A program made the translations under genes and the position numbers. The notes under the pieces were generated by a model. The model searched no databases, had not been told where the DNA came from, and was given only the letters and a program-made list of their open reading frames with translations. DNA of 64,000 nt. It comes from Ruegeria arenilitoris. GTDB lineage: Bacteria > Pseudomonadota > Alphaproteobacteria > Rhodobacterales > Rhodobacteraceae. Below, piece by piece: positions 46,771 to 56,073 of the stretch (within the stretch, counting starts at the first letter, position 1; every line of letters starts with the position of its first letter). Where the stretch lies: the NCBI RefSeq assembly GCF_013032445.1, contig NZ_WQCA01000008.1, positions 62,001 to 126,000 of the forward strand, given 5' to 3'.

Positions 46771-46931
46771 CAGTTCTGCGCCTCCTGCGCCGGAACACCC
46801 ATGCTGGTGCCCGAAACCTTGACGATGGTCAGGCCGAAGATGATCACGATAAAGGCCGCCAATGTCAGGCCAACTCCCAGATTACGGCTAAAGCGGCGTT
46901 CGTGCAGCTCGTGGCTTTTGCGCAGGCTCAT
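46770..46931 (-). CDS. Small membrane protein of the cta operon
   Basis: 53-residue protein (start MSLRKSHELHERRFSRN) with a basic N terminus and one transmembrane helix (LGVGLTLAAFIVIIFGLTIV, about 18-37), then a short GTSMGVPAQEAQN tail. The start overlaps the ctaB stop (ATGA) and the stop overlaps the ctaG start, so it is coupled on both sides. A small CoxF-like ORF is known at this place in related bacteria; its role in oxidase assembly is inferred. Confidence 0.82.
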   Translation of the reverse strand: MSLRKSHELHERRFSRNLGVGLTLAAFIVIIFGLTIVKVSGTSMGVPAQEAQN

Positions 46932-47884
46932 GACCAACCTCCCAAGCCATAGGGTTTCAGCAGCGCTTCGGCCAGAATCGCACCGAAGTGCAGGAAAAGG
47001 TAGAGCAGCGACAACTTGAAGAAAGAGCGCTCGACCTTGAAATTATCTGCCTCTGCATCGTCCTCGGTCCGGCGCGAGATCTGCCACGCGCCGCGCAGAA
47101 ACAGCGCGTTCATCACCACCGCAACGGTCAGATAAATCGGGCCACCAATGCCCGAGAACGCGGTGCCAACCGCCAGCGCCGCCAGCAGCGCTGTATAGAT
47201 CAGGATATGCCACCGGGTTGCGCGGCGACCATGGGTCACGGTCAGCATCGGCACGCCCGCATCGTCGTAATCCGAGCGCATGAACAGCGCCAACGCCCAG
47301 AAATGCGGCGGAGTCCACATGAAAGTCAGGGCGAACATCAGCCACGGCTCAAGCGTCATCGACCCGGTGGCCGCCACCCAGCCGATCACCGGCGGGAAAG
47401 CCCCTGCTGCGCCGCCGATTACGATGTTCTGGGGCGTCGAGCGCTTCAGCCACATCGTGTAGACAACGACGTAAAAGAAAATGGTGAACGCCAGAAACGC
47501 ACCCGCAAACCAATTCGTCGCCAGCCCCAGCATGATGACCGACAAGCCCGACAGAGCCAGGCCAAGCGCCAGCGCCTCGCCCTCTTGCACCTTGCCGGAT
47601 GGGATTGGGCGGCCCTTGGTGCGTTTCATCACTTTGTCGATATCCGCATCCCACCACATGTTCAGCGCGCCAGACGCGCCGCCGCCAATGGCGATGAACA
47701 GGATGGCACAGAAGCCTACAAACGGATGCACCGGAACTGGTGCGGCCAGCAGACCGACCAGAGCCGTAAACACGACCAGAGACATCACGCGGGGCTTCAG
47801 CAGGGCGAAATAGTCGCCAAAGCTGGCCTCGTCCGCGTGCGCCGTGGCGGTCACTGTGCTGGCGTTGATGCTTGCGTCGCTCAT
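46928..47884 (-). CDS. ctaB: Protoheme IX farnesyltransferase
   Basis: 318-residue UbiA-family membrane enzyme that makes haem O from haem B and farnesyl diphosphate, needed for haem a. About nine hydrophobic helices; the polyprenyl-binding NMWWDADIDKVMKRT motif (about 85-100) and the MRSDYDDAG second Asp motif are present. ATG at 47884 has AAGGA six bases upstream; the frame extends to 47920. It lies 74 bases after ctaC. Confidence 0.96.
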   Translation of the reverse strand: MSDASINASTVTATAHADEASFGDYFALLKPRVMSLVVFTALVGLLAAPVPVHPFVGFCAILFIAIGGGASGALNMWWDADIDKVMKRTKGRPIPSGKVQEGEALALGLALSGLSVIMLGLATNWFAGAFLAFTIFFYVVVYTMWLKRSTPQNIVIGGAAGAFPPVIGWVAATGSMTLEPWLMFALTFMWTPPHFWALALFMRSDYDDAGVPMLTVTHGRRATRWHILIYTALLAALAVGTAFSGIGGPIYLTVAVVMNALFLRGAWQISRRTEDDAEADNFKVERSFFKLSLLYLFLHFGAILAEALLKPYGLGGWS

Positions 47885-47958
47885 TTCCGGTCCTTCTGGA
47901 GGCGAAAGCTGCGCGGTCACCGCGCAGCCTGCGTGTGTTCACCTAGGCCTATACGGGC

Positions 47959-48870
47959 TTAGTTCGAGGCAACCTGAAAGGAAGCAGGCTGACCCGCATA
48001 CTCTTCCAGAGCGCCCTGCAGCCATTGTTCATACGCCTCTTCGCTGACCACTTTGACGGTGATCGGCATATAGGCGTGGTCCTTGCCGCACAGTTCCGAA
48101 CACTGGCCGAAATACACGCCTTCTTTGTCCGCACGGAACCACAATTCGGCCAGACGTCCCGGCACACCGTCCTGCTTTACGCCGAAGGATGGGATCGTCC
48201 AGGAGTGGATCACGTCGGACGCGGTGACCTGCATAACGACGATCTTGCCAACCGGGACAACAACCGCGGTATCGGTGGCCAACAGCCATTCATCATCGCT
48301 GTAACCTGCATCAGCCAGTTTGGCGCGCATCGCGTCATCCAGAACAAACGGCGTTACGTCGGCATCAGCAGGGCGGGCACCTTCGTCCAGCGTCGCCGGA
48401 TGGCCCAGCAGATAGCTGTCGAATGCAAAATCGTGATCGACATATTCGTAGGTCCAGTACCACTGGTTGCCCACAACCTTGATCACGACGTCGCCCTCAG
48501 GGATCTCCTGCTGCTTGAACAGCACCGGCAGAGAGAACGCACCGATAAAGACCAGAATCAGGATCGGCCCCAAGGTCCAGGCAATCTCAACCGGGGTATA
48601 GTGCGAGAAACGCGCCGGCGTTGGGTTCACACGCTGGTTGTAACGCACGATGCAGTAAACCAGCAGAGCAGCAACGAACACGCAGATCACGGTGATAATC
48701 ACCAGAATCATGCTGTCCAGCCGTTGAATACCGTCGGCAAGGCTGGTGGCCGCGGGCTGGAAACCCATGCCGCCGTCAACCGGTTTGCCAATAATCTCAA
48801 GCTCCTGAGCCATGGCGGGAAGGCTGGAGAGGGCTGTCACAAGCCCCGAAAGCATCAAAGCATTCTTCAT
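47959..48870 (-). CDS. ctaC: Cytochrome c oxidase subunit II
   Basis: 303-residue exported subunit with a signal peptide ([22 protein letters not shown]), two transmembrane helices (about 50-75 and 95-120), and a periplasmic CuA domain. CuA ligands appear in SDVIHSW and [12 protein letters not shown]. It accepts electrons from cytochrome c. ATG at 48870 has AGGA six bases upstream. It is the first gene of the cta unit; its promoter region carries an FNR-type dyad at 49014. Confidence 0.97.
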   Translation of the reverse strand: MKNALMLSGLVTALSSLPAMAQELEIIGKPVDGGMGFQPAATSLADGIQRLDSMILVIITVICVFVAALLVYCIVRYNQRVNPTPARFSHYTPVEIAWTLGPILILVFIGAFSLPVLFKQQEIPEGDVVIKVVGNQWYWTYEYVDHDFAFDSYLLGHPATLDEGARPADADVTPFVLDDAMRAKLADAGYSDDEWLLATDTAVVVPVGKIVVMQVTASDVIHSWTIPSFGVKQDGVPGRLAELWFRADKEGVYFGQCSELCGKDHAYMPITVKVVSEEAYEQWLQGALEEYAGQPASFQVASN

Positions 48871-49013
48871 TTTCTGTCCTGATCGTTTGATCTTTGCGTC
48901 CCTGGCGAAAAGGTGTGAATCGGTCGCACCTCTCCCGTTGTCTTTGGCAAAGTTAAAAACCATATTCCGGATGTTAGATAAAGCAAAATGCTTGCGTCAA
49001 ACAGACGCTATTT

Positions 49014-49027
49014 TTGATCTGGATCAA
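49014..49027. promoter_or_regulatory. FNR-type box between ctaC and tldD
   Basis: TTGAT-CTGG-ATCAA matches the FNR/CRP-like consensus TTGAT-N4-ATCAA exactly. It lies 144 bases upstream of ctaC and 20 bases before the tldD start. FnrL in related bacteria controls oxygen-dependent respiratory genes, so ctaC is the likelier target. The position close to tldD suggests repression of that gene if it acts there. Both effects are inferred. Confidence 0.65.
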
Positions 49028-49046
49028 ACCCGAAAGGTCCCAAGTG

Positions 49047-50468
49047 ATGCCCAACGACCCGTTTCGCCCTTTTGAAAGCGCTCTTCCACAGGACGAAGCA
49101 CTTGCGGTTCTGCAATCTGCCACTACCGGGGCCGAGGACGGAGAACTATTCGTCGAACGCCGTAAATCCGAGTCTCTGATCTTTGATGACGGGCGTTTGA
49201 AGACGGCGTCCTTTGATGCGTCCGAAGGGTTCGGCCTGCGAGCGGTGCAGGGAGAGGTGGCAGGTTATGCCCATTCCACCGACGTTTCGATTCCCGCGCT
49301 GAAACGCGCGGCGGAAACCGCGCGGCTGGCCGTGGGTGACGGCGGCGGCACGCTGGCCGAGGCACCGCGTGCCACCAACACACGGCTTTATACGGATGAA
49401 GACCCGATCGAATCCGCCAGTTTTCCGGTGAAGATCGAAACTCTGCGTGAGATCGACGCCTTCGCCCGCGATTTGGACCCCCGCGTCGTGCAGGTCAGCG
49501 CCTCACTCATGGCATCCGTGCAGGAGGTCGAGATTTTGCGCCCCGATGGCGTTCTTGTCCGCGATGTGCGGCCTATGACCCGTCTGAATGTTTCCGTGAT
49601 TGTGGAACAGAACGGCCGCCGCGAAAGCGGCTCGGCGGGCGGAGGCGGTCGAGTTGGTCTGGACGGGCTGATTGACCCGTCGGATTGGCAGGACAAAGCC
49701 CGCGAGGCACTGCGTATCGCGCTGGTCAATCTGGACGCCGTCCCTGCCCCGGCCGGAGTGATGGAGGTTGCCCTTGGCCCCGGCTGGCCCGGTATCCTGC
49801 TGCACGAAGCCATCGGACACGGGCTTGAAGGCGATTTCAACCGCAAGGGCAGTTCGGCCTTTGCTGGGCTGATGGGTCAGCAGATCGCGTCCAAAGGCGT
49901 GACCGTCGTGGATGACGGCACAATCGCGGACCGGCGCGGCTCGATCACGGTGGATGACGAAGGCACACCCAGTTCGCGGACCGTGTTGATCGAGGATGGC
50001 GTCCTGACCGGTTACATGCAGGACCGTCAGAACGCCCGCCTGATGGGGGTTGCGCCCACCGGCAACGGGCGGCGGCAGAGCTATGCGCACAAACCGATGC
50101 CGCGCATGACAAATACCGTGATGTTAGGCGGGGACGCTGATCCTGCGTCTTTGGTTGCAGATATTAAAGACGGCATCTGGGCCGTTGGTTTTGGCGGCGG
50201 TCAGGTCGATATCACCAACGGCAAATTCGTGTTCTCCTGCACCGAGGCTTATCGCGTCGAAAACGGCAAGATCGGCGGTCCGGTCAAAGGCGCGACGCTG
50301 ATCGGCGACGGTCCGTCGGCGCTGAACCGTATTCGCGGGCTGGGCAACGATATGGCGCTTGATCCAGGCATGGGGACGTGCGGCAAGGACGGTCAATGGG
50401 TGCCGGTGGGCGTGGGTCAGCCCACAGTTCTGATGGACGGCCTGACGGTCGGCGGATCAGTGGCCTGA
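49047..50468 (+). CDS. tldD: Metalloprotease TldD
   Basis: 473-residue protein of the TldD/PmbA family, which forms a heterodimeric protease acting on unfolded peptides and peptide antibiotics. The zinc motif HEAIGHG gives HExxxH near residue 259. ATG at 49047 has AAAGG nine bases upstream; the frame extends back to 49014. No tldE/pmbA partner is in the window. Divergent from the cta operon. Confidence 0.95.
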   Translation: MPNDPFRPFESALPQDEALAVLQSATTGAEDGELFVERRKSESLIFDDGRLKTASFDASEGFGLRAVQGEVAGYAHSTDVSIPALKRAAETARLAVGDGGGTLAEAPRATNTRLYTDEDPIESASFPVKIETLREIDAFARDLDPRVVQVSASLMASVQEVEILRPDGVLVRDVRPMTRLNVSVIVEQNGRRESGSAGGGGRVGLDGLIDPSDWQDKAREALRIALVNLDAVPAPAGVMEVALGPGWPGILLHEAIGHGLEGDFNRKGSSAFAGLMGQQIASKGVTVVDDGTIADRRGSITVDDEGTPSSRTVLIEDGVLTGYMQDRQNARLMGVAPTGNGRRQSYAHKPMPRMTNTVMLGGDADPASLVADIKDGIWAVGFGGGQVDITNGKFVFSCTEAYRVENGKIGGPVKGATLIGDGPSALNRIRGLGNDMALDPGMGTCGKDGQWVPVGVGQPTVLMDGLTVGGSVA

Positions 50469-50568
50469 GAGAGAATCGGTCCCCGACACGGTTAACGTCG
50501 CGCTTTCGGTAATTCCGTTTTCCTGCGTCCGTTTGGCAATCACCCCAAGCGGGCGCATTTATTTTATG

Positions 50569-50630
50569 ATTTGAAATCAAATACTTGAATTATTTCACAA
50601 CTCAAGTCACGAAAATTATCCGAATAATTT
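50569..50630. other. AT-rich stretch with inverted repeats upstream of dprA
   Basis: Within the 228-base gap between tldD and dprA, the segment is unusually AT-rich. It holds ATTTGA-AA-TCAAAT (50569-50582) and AAATTAT-CCGA-ATAATTT (50613-50630), both perfect dyads. They could be operators or nucleoid-protein sites. No gene or terminator is evident in the gap. Confidence 0.4.
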
Positions 50631-50696
50631 GAAGGGATTCACAAGCTGTTAACCCCTGCAGCCGTAAACCAGTTTTGCAATCAGGCGGAGCAACGG

Positions 50697-51824
50697 ATGA
50701 CCGAAGAGCAGCTTTCTTCCTATCACCCCACACTCCCACCCACCACGGAAGAGGATCGGTTTTCCTGGCTTCGTCTGTTGCGCTCGCGCAAGGTCGGCCC
50801 GGCGACATTTCGTCGGCTGTTGCGGGAGCATGGCTCGGCGCAGAATGCGCTGGCCGCGCTGCCTGAAATGGCACGCGCTGCCGGAATTGAAGGGTATGAA
50901 GTTTGCCCGCCCGGCGTGATTGAGGCGGAACTCAAGGCCGCAAAAGCCGCCAACGCGCGACTTTTGTGCCTTGGGTCCGCTGATTTTCCTGATGCTTTGA
51001 ATGATCTGTCCGACGCCCCTCCGATGCTGTGGGCGATTGGCGACGTGTCCTTGCTGCACAAACCCTGCATTGCGATGGTCGGCGCACGAAACTGTTCGTC
51101 GCTGGGTGCGCGGATGGCCCGTGGACTAGCTACCGATCTGGGAAAACAGGGATATGTCGTTGTGTCCGGGTTGGCGCGTGGCATCGACACTTCGGCACAT
51201 ATGGCGGCACTGGATACGGGCACCGTGGCGGTCATGGCTGGCGGTGTAGACGTGATCTATCCGGCTGAGAATACCGATCTGGCCAGAGACATCACCCAAT
51301 CAGGACTGCGCGTGTCCGAGCAACCGATGGGCGTGACCCCGCAGGCCCGGCACTTTCCGCGCCGCAACCGGATCATTTCGGGTCTGGCGCGGGCTGTTGT
51401 GGTTGTCGAGGCGGCTGCCAAATCCGGCAGCCTGATCACCGCACGCGATGCCTTGGATCAAGGGCGCGAGGTTCTGGCCGTGCCCGGCCATCCCTTTGAT
51501 GCCCGCGCCGCCGGGTGCAACCTGCTGATCCGTGACGGGGCCACCCTGGTGCGGTCTGCAGAAGACGTGGTCGAAGCACTGCCGCAGCAGCAGGCAGACT
51601 TGTTCGAAGCTCCAACGCCCGTAGCGCAAGCAGAACCAGCCCCAACGGGTGCAGCGCTTCACAGTGAGATTCTGGCTCGGCTAGGACCGTCGCCAATTGC
51701 CGAAGACCAGTTGATCCGCGACATCGCTGCTACTGCGGGCGAGATCGGCCCGGCTCTGGTCGATCTGGAGTTAGACGGGCGCATTCAGCGCCAACCCGGC
51801 GGGTTGTTGTCCCTGACCGCCTGA
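50697..51824 (+). CDS. dprA: DNA-processing protein DprA
   Basis: 375-residue protein that protects incoming single-stranded DNA and loads RecA in natural transformation. An N-terminal helical domain, then the Rossmann-like fold with VGARNCSSLG, SGLARGIDTSAH and HFPRRNRIISGLA, and a C-terminal winged-helix-like region (about 325-375). Competence genes other than this are not in the window; the gene is widespread in non-competent species too. It is followed by topA after 155 bases. Confidence 0.95.
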   Translation: MTEEQLSSYHPTLPPTTEEDRFSWLRLLRSRKVGPATFRRLLREHGSAQNALAALPEMARAAGIEGYEVCPPGVIEAELKAAKAANARLLCLGSADFPDALNDLSDAPPMLWAIGDVSLLHKPCIAMVGARNCSSLGARMARGLATDLGKQGYVVVSGLARGIDTSAHMAALDTGTVAVMAGGVDVIYPAENTDLARDITQSGLRVSEQPMGVTPQARHFPRRNRIISGLARAVVVVEAAAKSGSLITARDALDQGREVLAVPGHPFDARAAGCNLLIRDGATLVRSAEDVVEALPQQQADLFEAPTPVAQAEPAPTGAALHSEILARLGPSPIAEDQLIRDIAATAGEIGPALVDLELDGRIQRQPGGLLSLTA

Positions 51825-51979
51825 TACGGCGGGGGCACGCTGAAATTTCCACGTCTACAACGCTGAAATCACCGTTAAATTCCGGTTTTTGAAGGAACGC
51901 ATTGACAATTCGCTCTTGCCCTACACATTTTGCACGATCATAGAAGGCGTCCAATTCGTCGAGCGAGGTTTTCCCTTAA

Positions 51980-54598
51980 ATGCCTGTAGTTGTTGTAGAA
52001 TCCCCGGCAAAAGCCAAGACAATCAATAAGTATCTTGGCCCCGACTACACGGTTTTGGCGTCTTATGGCCATGTAAGAGACCTGCCCCCCAAGGACGGAT
52101 CCGTCGACCCCGAGCATGAATTTGCGATGAAATGGGAGGTTGGCAATGACAGCCGCAAACATGTCAAAGCCATCGCCGACGCGCTGAAAGAAGACAACGC
52201 CCTGATCCTCGCCACCGACCCCGATCGCGAAGGTGAGGCGATCAGCTGGCACCTGCAGGAGGCGCTGACCAAGCGCCGCTCGATCAAAAAGGACACACCG
52301 GTCAGCCGCGTGACCTTTAACGCGATAACCAAGGACGCCGTGACCGAGGCGATGCAGAACCCGCGTGAGGTCGATATGCCCTTGGTCGAGGCCTACCTGG
52401 CGCGGCGTGCGCTGGACTATCTGGTGGGGTTCAACCTGTCTCCGGTTCTGTGGCGCAAACTGCCCGGTGCGAAATCGGCAGGTCGGGTGCAGTCGGTCTG
52501 TCTGCGTCTTATCGTCGAACGCGAGATGGAGATTGAGGCATTCAATCCGGTCGAATACTGGTCGGTACGTGCGCTGTTCGAAACGCCGCGCGGCCAGACG
52601 TATGAGGCGCGTCTAGTCACGCTGGCCGGTAAGAAACTGGACAAACACGATCTGGCCAACGCCACACAGGCCGAGCTGGCCGTGCAGGCCATCACCAGCC
52701 GCGCGCTGAACGTCACCTCGGTCGAGGCCAAGCCCGCCGCCCGCAACCCCAGCGCGCCGTTCATGACCTCTACCCTGCAGCAAGAGGCCAGCCGCAAATT
52801 CGGTATGGGCGCGCGTCACGCGATGCAGGTGGCGCAGCGTCTCTATGAGGCGGGTTACATTACCTATATGCGGACCGACGGTATCGACATGGCGCCCGAG
52901 GCCGTGGCCGCCACTCGCGATGCGATCGCGGATCGTTATGGCGACGAATACGTGCCGGACAGCCCCCGGATGTACAAGAACAAGGCCAAGAACGCGCAGG
53001 AAGCGCACGAGTGTATCCGCCCCACAGATATGGCGCGCGACGCCAAGGCGCTGAAAGTCACGGACGAGGATCAGCGCAAGCTGTATGACCTGATCTGGAA
53101 ACGCACCATCGCCTGTCAGATGGCGGCAGCCCGGCTGGAGCGGACAACGGTTGAAATCGGCAGCGCGGATGGTCAGGTCGGTTTGCGTGCCACCGGTCAG
53201 GTGGTTCTGTTCGACGGATTCATGCGCGTCTATGAAGAGGGCCGCGACGACGTCTCTGATGACGACGAAAAGCGTCTGCCGCAGATCATGCAAGGCGATC
53301 CCGCGCCGTTTGCCAAAACATCGCTGAAGGATCAATTCGAAAAGGCGGAGGACAAAGCCGCCATTCTGTCCGACAACGAAGCCGTGCTGGCGCTGCAACA
53401 CCACACCCAGCCGCCACCTCGCTATACCGAGGCAACTCTGGTCAAGCGGATGGAAGAACTGGGGATCGGGCGCCCTTCGACATATGCCTCGGTCGTGACC
53501 ACGATTCAGGACCGGGAATATGTGCGCAAGGACAAGAACCGGCTGATCCCCGAAGAAAAGGGCCGGATCGTCACTATCTTCCTGCTAAATTTCTTCCGGC
53601 AATATGTGGGTTATGAGTTTACCGCAAATCTGGAAGAACAGTTGGACGACGTCAGCGCCGGAGACCGCGACTACAAGGACTTGCTGGGCAAGTTCTGGCG
53701 CGATTTCTCGGCGGCCATCGGCGAAACGTCTGAGTTGCGTATTTCCGAGGTGTTGGACAAGCTGGACGAAGTACTGGCGCCACAGCTCTATCCCCCGCGT
53801 GAAGATGGCTCCGACCCGCGTATCTGCCCGAAATGCGGAACGGGCCAGCTGCATCTGAAAACCTCACGTACCGGTGGGTTCGTAGGCTGTGGTAACTATC
53901 CTGAATGCACCTATACCCGCCCCATTGCCGGTGAAGGCGCCGAGGGCGACGAACGTTTGCTGGGCGAAGACGCGGGTGATGAGATCTGGTTGAAATCCGG
54001 CCGGTTCGGACCATACGTTCAGCGCGGCGAGCCCACACCGGAAAACAAGAAACCCCCACGTGCCTCCCTGCCCCGCGGGTGGAGCAAGGATGACATGGAT
54101 ATGGACAAGGCGCTGACCCTGCTGTCCCTGCCCCGTCAGATCGGTGAGCACCCCGAAGGTGGCATGATCAGTTCGAATTTCGGGCGTTTTGGGCCTTACA
54201 TCATGCATCAGTTGCCGGAAGAGGCCAAACCCGTCTACGTCAATGTCAAAGACCCCAATGACGTGTTTGAGATCGGCATGAACCGCGCGGTTGAGATGCT
54301 GGCCGAAAAACGCGCCAATCCGGGGCGCGGGCGGCGGGCAGCCGCGAAGCCGTTGAAAGAACTTGGCGAACATCCCGATGGCGGGGCGATGCAGGTTCTG
54401 GACGGACGGTATGGACCATATGTAAAATGGGAAAAGGTCAACGCGACGATTCCCAAGGACATCAAGCCCGAGGACGTCACGCAGGAAATGGCTATCGAAT
54501 TGGTCAATGAGCGCGCGGCCAAAAAAGGCACCAAGAAAAAGGCCGCACCGAAGAAAAAAGCGGCCGCCAAGAAAACCACCAAAAAGGCGGCTAGCTAA
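51980..54598 (+). CDS. topA: DNA topoisomerase I
   Basis: 872-residue type IA topoisomerase that relaxes negative supercoils. The Toprim domain begins VVVESPAKAKTINKYLG and has ATDPDREGEAISWHL. The catalytic Tyr lies in GYITYMRTDG (about 291-300). One CPKCG...CGNYPEC zinc finger (about residues 616-640) follows, then repeats of the topoisomerase C-terminal type, and a Lys/Ala-rich tail (KKKAAPKKKAAAKK). The tail is typical of alphaproteobacterial TopA. Confidence 0.98.
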   Translation: MPVVVVESPAKAKTINKYLGPDYTVLASYGHVRDLPPKDGSVDPEHEFAMKWEVGNDSRKHVKAIADALKEDNALILATDPDREGEAISWHLQEALTKRRSIKKDTPVSRVTFNAITKDAVTEAMQNPREVDMPLVEAYLARRALDYLVGFNLSPVLWRKLPGAKSAGRVQSVCLRLIVEREMEIEAFNPVEYWSVRALFETPRGQTYEARLVTLAGKKLDKHDLANATQAELAVQAITSRALNVTSVEAKPAARNPSAPFMTSTLQQEASRKFGMGARHAMQVAQRLYEAGYITYMRTDGIDMAPEAVAATRDAIADRYGDEYVPDSPRMYKNKAKNAQEAHECIRPTDMARDAKALKVTDEDQRKLYDLIWKRTIACQMAAARLERTTVEIGSADGQVGLRATGQVVLFDGFMRVYEEGRDDVSDDDEKRLPQIMQGDPAPFAKTSLKDQFEKAEDKAAILSDNEAVLALQHHTQPPPRYTEATLVKRMEELGIGRPSTYASVVTTIQDREYVRKDKNRLIPEEKGRIVTIFLLNFFRQYVGYEFTANLEEQLDDVSAGDRDYKDLLGKFWRDFSAAIGETSELRISEVLDKLDEVLAPQLYPPREDGSDPRICPKCGTGQLHLKTSRTGGFVGCGNYPECTYTRPIAGEGAEGDERLLGEDAGDEIWLKSGRFGPYVQRGEPTPENKKPPRASLPRGWSKDDMDMDKALTLLSLPRQIGEHPEGGMISSNFGRFGPYIMHQLPEEAKPVYVNVKDPNDVFEIGMNRAVEMLAEKRANPGRGRRAAAKPLKELGEHPDGGAMQVLDGRYGPYVKWEKVNATIPKDIKPEDVTQEMAIELVNERAAKKGTKKKAAPKKKAAAKKTTKKAAS

Positions 54599-54696
54599 GG
54601 GATAGGTAGAAATACCACCAGCCCCTTGGATTCGTTGACTTCCCCGTGACGTGGCGGCAAAACCTGCCCATCACCATGTCATTGGGGGAGTTTTCC

Positions 54697-55401
54697 ATGA
54701 AGAAAATCTATGCCAATGCCACCGAAGCGCTTGATGGAGTGCTGACGGATGGCATGCTGATTGCTGCCGGCGGTTTTGGCCTGTGCGGCATTCCTGAACT
54801 GCTGCTGGAGGCAATCAAGGACTCGGGCGCGCAGGACCTGACCTTTGCCTCGAACAACGCCGGCGTCGATGATTTCGGCATCGGCATCCTGCTGCAGACC
54901 AAGCAGGTCAAGAAAATGATCAGCTCGTATGTCGGCGAAAACGCGGAATTCATGCGCCAGTACCTGGCCGGAGAGCTTGAGCTGGAATTCAATCCGCAAG
55001 GTACTCTGGCCGAGCGTATGCGCGCCGGTGGCGCCGGTATCCCCGGTTTCTACACCAAGACCGGTGTGGGCACCGTGATCGCCGAAGGCAAAGAGCACAA
55101 GGACTTCAACGGCGAAACCTACATCATGGAAGAAGGTATCTTTGCCGATCTTTCGATTGTCAAAGCCTGGAAAGCCGATGACACCGGCAACCTGATCTTC
55201 CGCAAGACAGCGCGGAACTTCAACGTCCCCGCCGCGACCTGCGGCAAGATCTGCATCGCTGAGGTCGAAGAGATCGTCCCGCGCGGCTCGCTGGATCCGG
55301 ACTGCATCCACCTGCCCGGCATTTATGTGCACCGTCTGATTCAGGGCGATCACGAAAAACGCATCGAACAGCGTACCACCCGTAAGAAGGAGGAAGCATA
55401 A
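54697..55401 (+). CDS. 3-oxoacid CoA-transferase subunit A
   Basis: 234-residue alpha subunit of a two-subunit succinyl-CoA:3-oxoacid CoA transferase (ScoA/AtoD type). CoA-binding GGFGLCGIPELLLEAI (about 24-39) and SNNAGVDDFGIG are typical. ATG at 54697 has GGGAG six bases upstream. The stop overlaps the start of subunit B (TAATG). The pair activates acetoacetate for ketone-body or polyhydroxybutyrate-related use. Confidence 0.95.
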   Translation: MKKIYANATEALDGVLTDGMLIAAGGFGLCGIPELLLEAIKDSGAQDLTFASNNAGVDDFGIGILLQTKQVKKMISSYVGENAEFMRQYLAGELELEFNPQGTLAERMRAGGAGIPGFYTKTGVGTVIAEGKEHKDFNGETYIMEEGIFADLSIVKAWKADDTGNLIFRKTARNFNVPAATCGKICIAEVEEIVPRGSLDPDCIHLPGIYVHRLIQGDHEKRIEQRTTRKKEEA

Positions 55402-56027
55402 TGCCCTGGGACCGCAATCAAATGGCCGCTCGCGCAGCTCAAGAGCTGGAAGACGGCATGTATGTGAACCTCGGCATCGGCATACCGACGCTGGTGGCGA
55501 ACTATGTGGGTGACAAGGACATCACCCTGCAATCCGAGAACGGCATGCTGGGCATGGGCCCCTTCCCGTTCGAGGGAGAAGAGGACGCCGACCTGATCAA
55601 CGCTGGCAAGCAGACGATCACTGAACTGTCGCGCACTTCGTATTTCGACAGTGCCACATCCTTTGCCATGATTCGGGGCGGTAAGATTGCTGCGGCGGTT
55701 CTGGGTGCGATGGAAGTGGATGAGGAAGGCGACCTGGCCAACTGGATGATTCCCGGCGTGCTGGTCAAAGGCATGGGCGGTGCGATGGACCTTGTGGCCG
55801 GTGTTGGCCGTGTGATCGTTGTGATGGATCACACCAACAAACACGGCAAATCCAAACTGCTGAAGAAATGCACCCTGCCGCTGACCGGTAAAAAGGTGGT
55901 GGACCGGATCATCACCAATCTGGGCGTTCTAGACGTAGTCGAAGGCGGATTGAAGATCGTCGAAATCGCCGAAGGCGTGACCGAGGACGAAATCCGCGCT
56001 GCGACCGAAGCCAAGATCGTCAACTGA
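55401..56027 (+). CDS. 3-oxoacid CoA-transferase subunit B
   Basis: 208-residue beta subunit; the catalytic Glu lies in the SENGMLGMGP segment (about 47-56). GIPTLVANYV and GGAMDLVAGV are further family segments. Translationally coupled to subunit A. A good terminator follows the stop. Confidence 0.96.
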   Translation: MPWDRNQMAARAAQELEDGMYVNLGIGIPTLVANYVGDKDITLQSENGMLGMGPFPFEGEEDADLINAGKQTITELSRTSYFDSATSFAMIRGGKIAAAVLGAMEVDEEGDLANWMIPGVLVKGMGGAMDLVAGVGRVIVVMDHTNKHGKSKLLKKCTLPLTGKKVVDRIITNLGVLDVVEGGLKIVEIAEGVTEDEIRAATEAKIVN

Positions 56028-56047
56028 TCTTCGCAAACCAACGGAAT

Positions 56048-56069
56048 GGCCCGCCGGAACTGGCGGGCC
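56048..56069. terminator. Terminator after the CoA-transferase genes
   Basis: GGCCCGCC and GGCGGGCC form an 8-bp stem with a 6-base loop, followed by T5. It ends the scoA-scoB transcript; the convergent transglycosylase stop is 5 bases further on. Confidence 0.88.
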
Positions 56070-56073
56070 TTTT

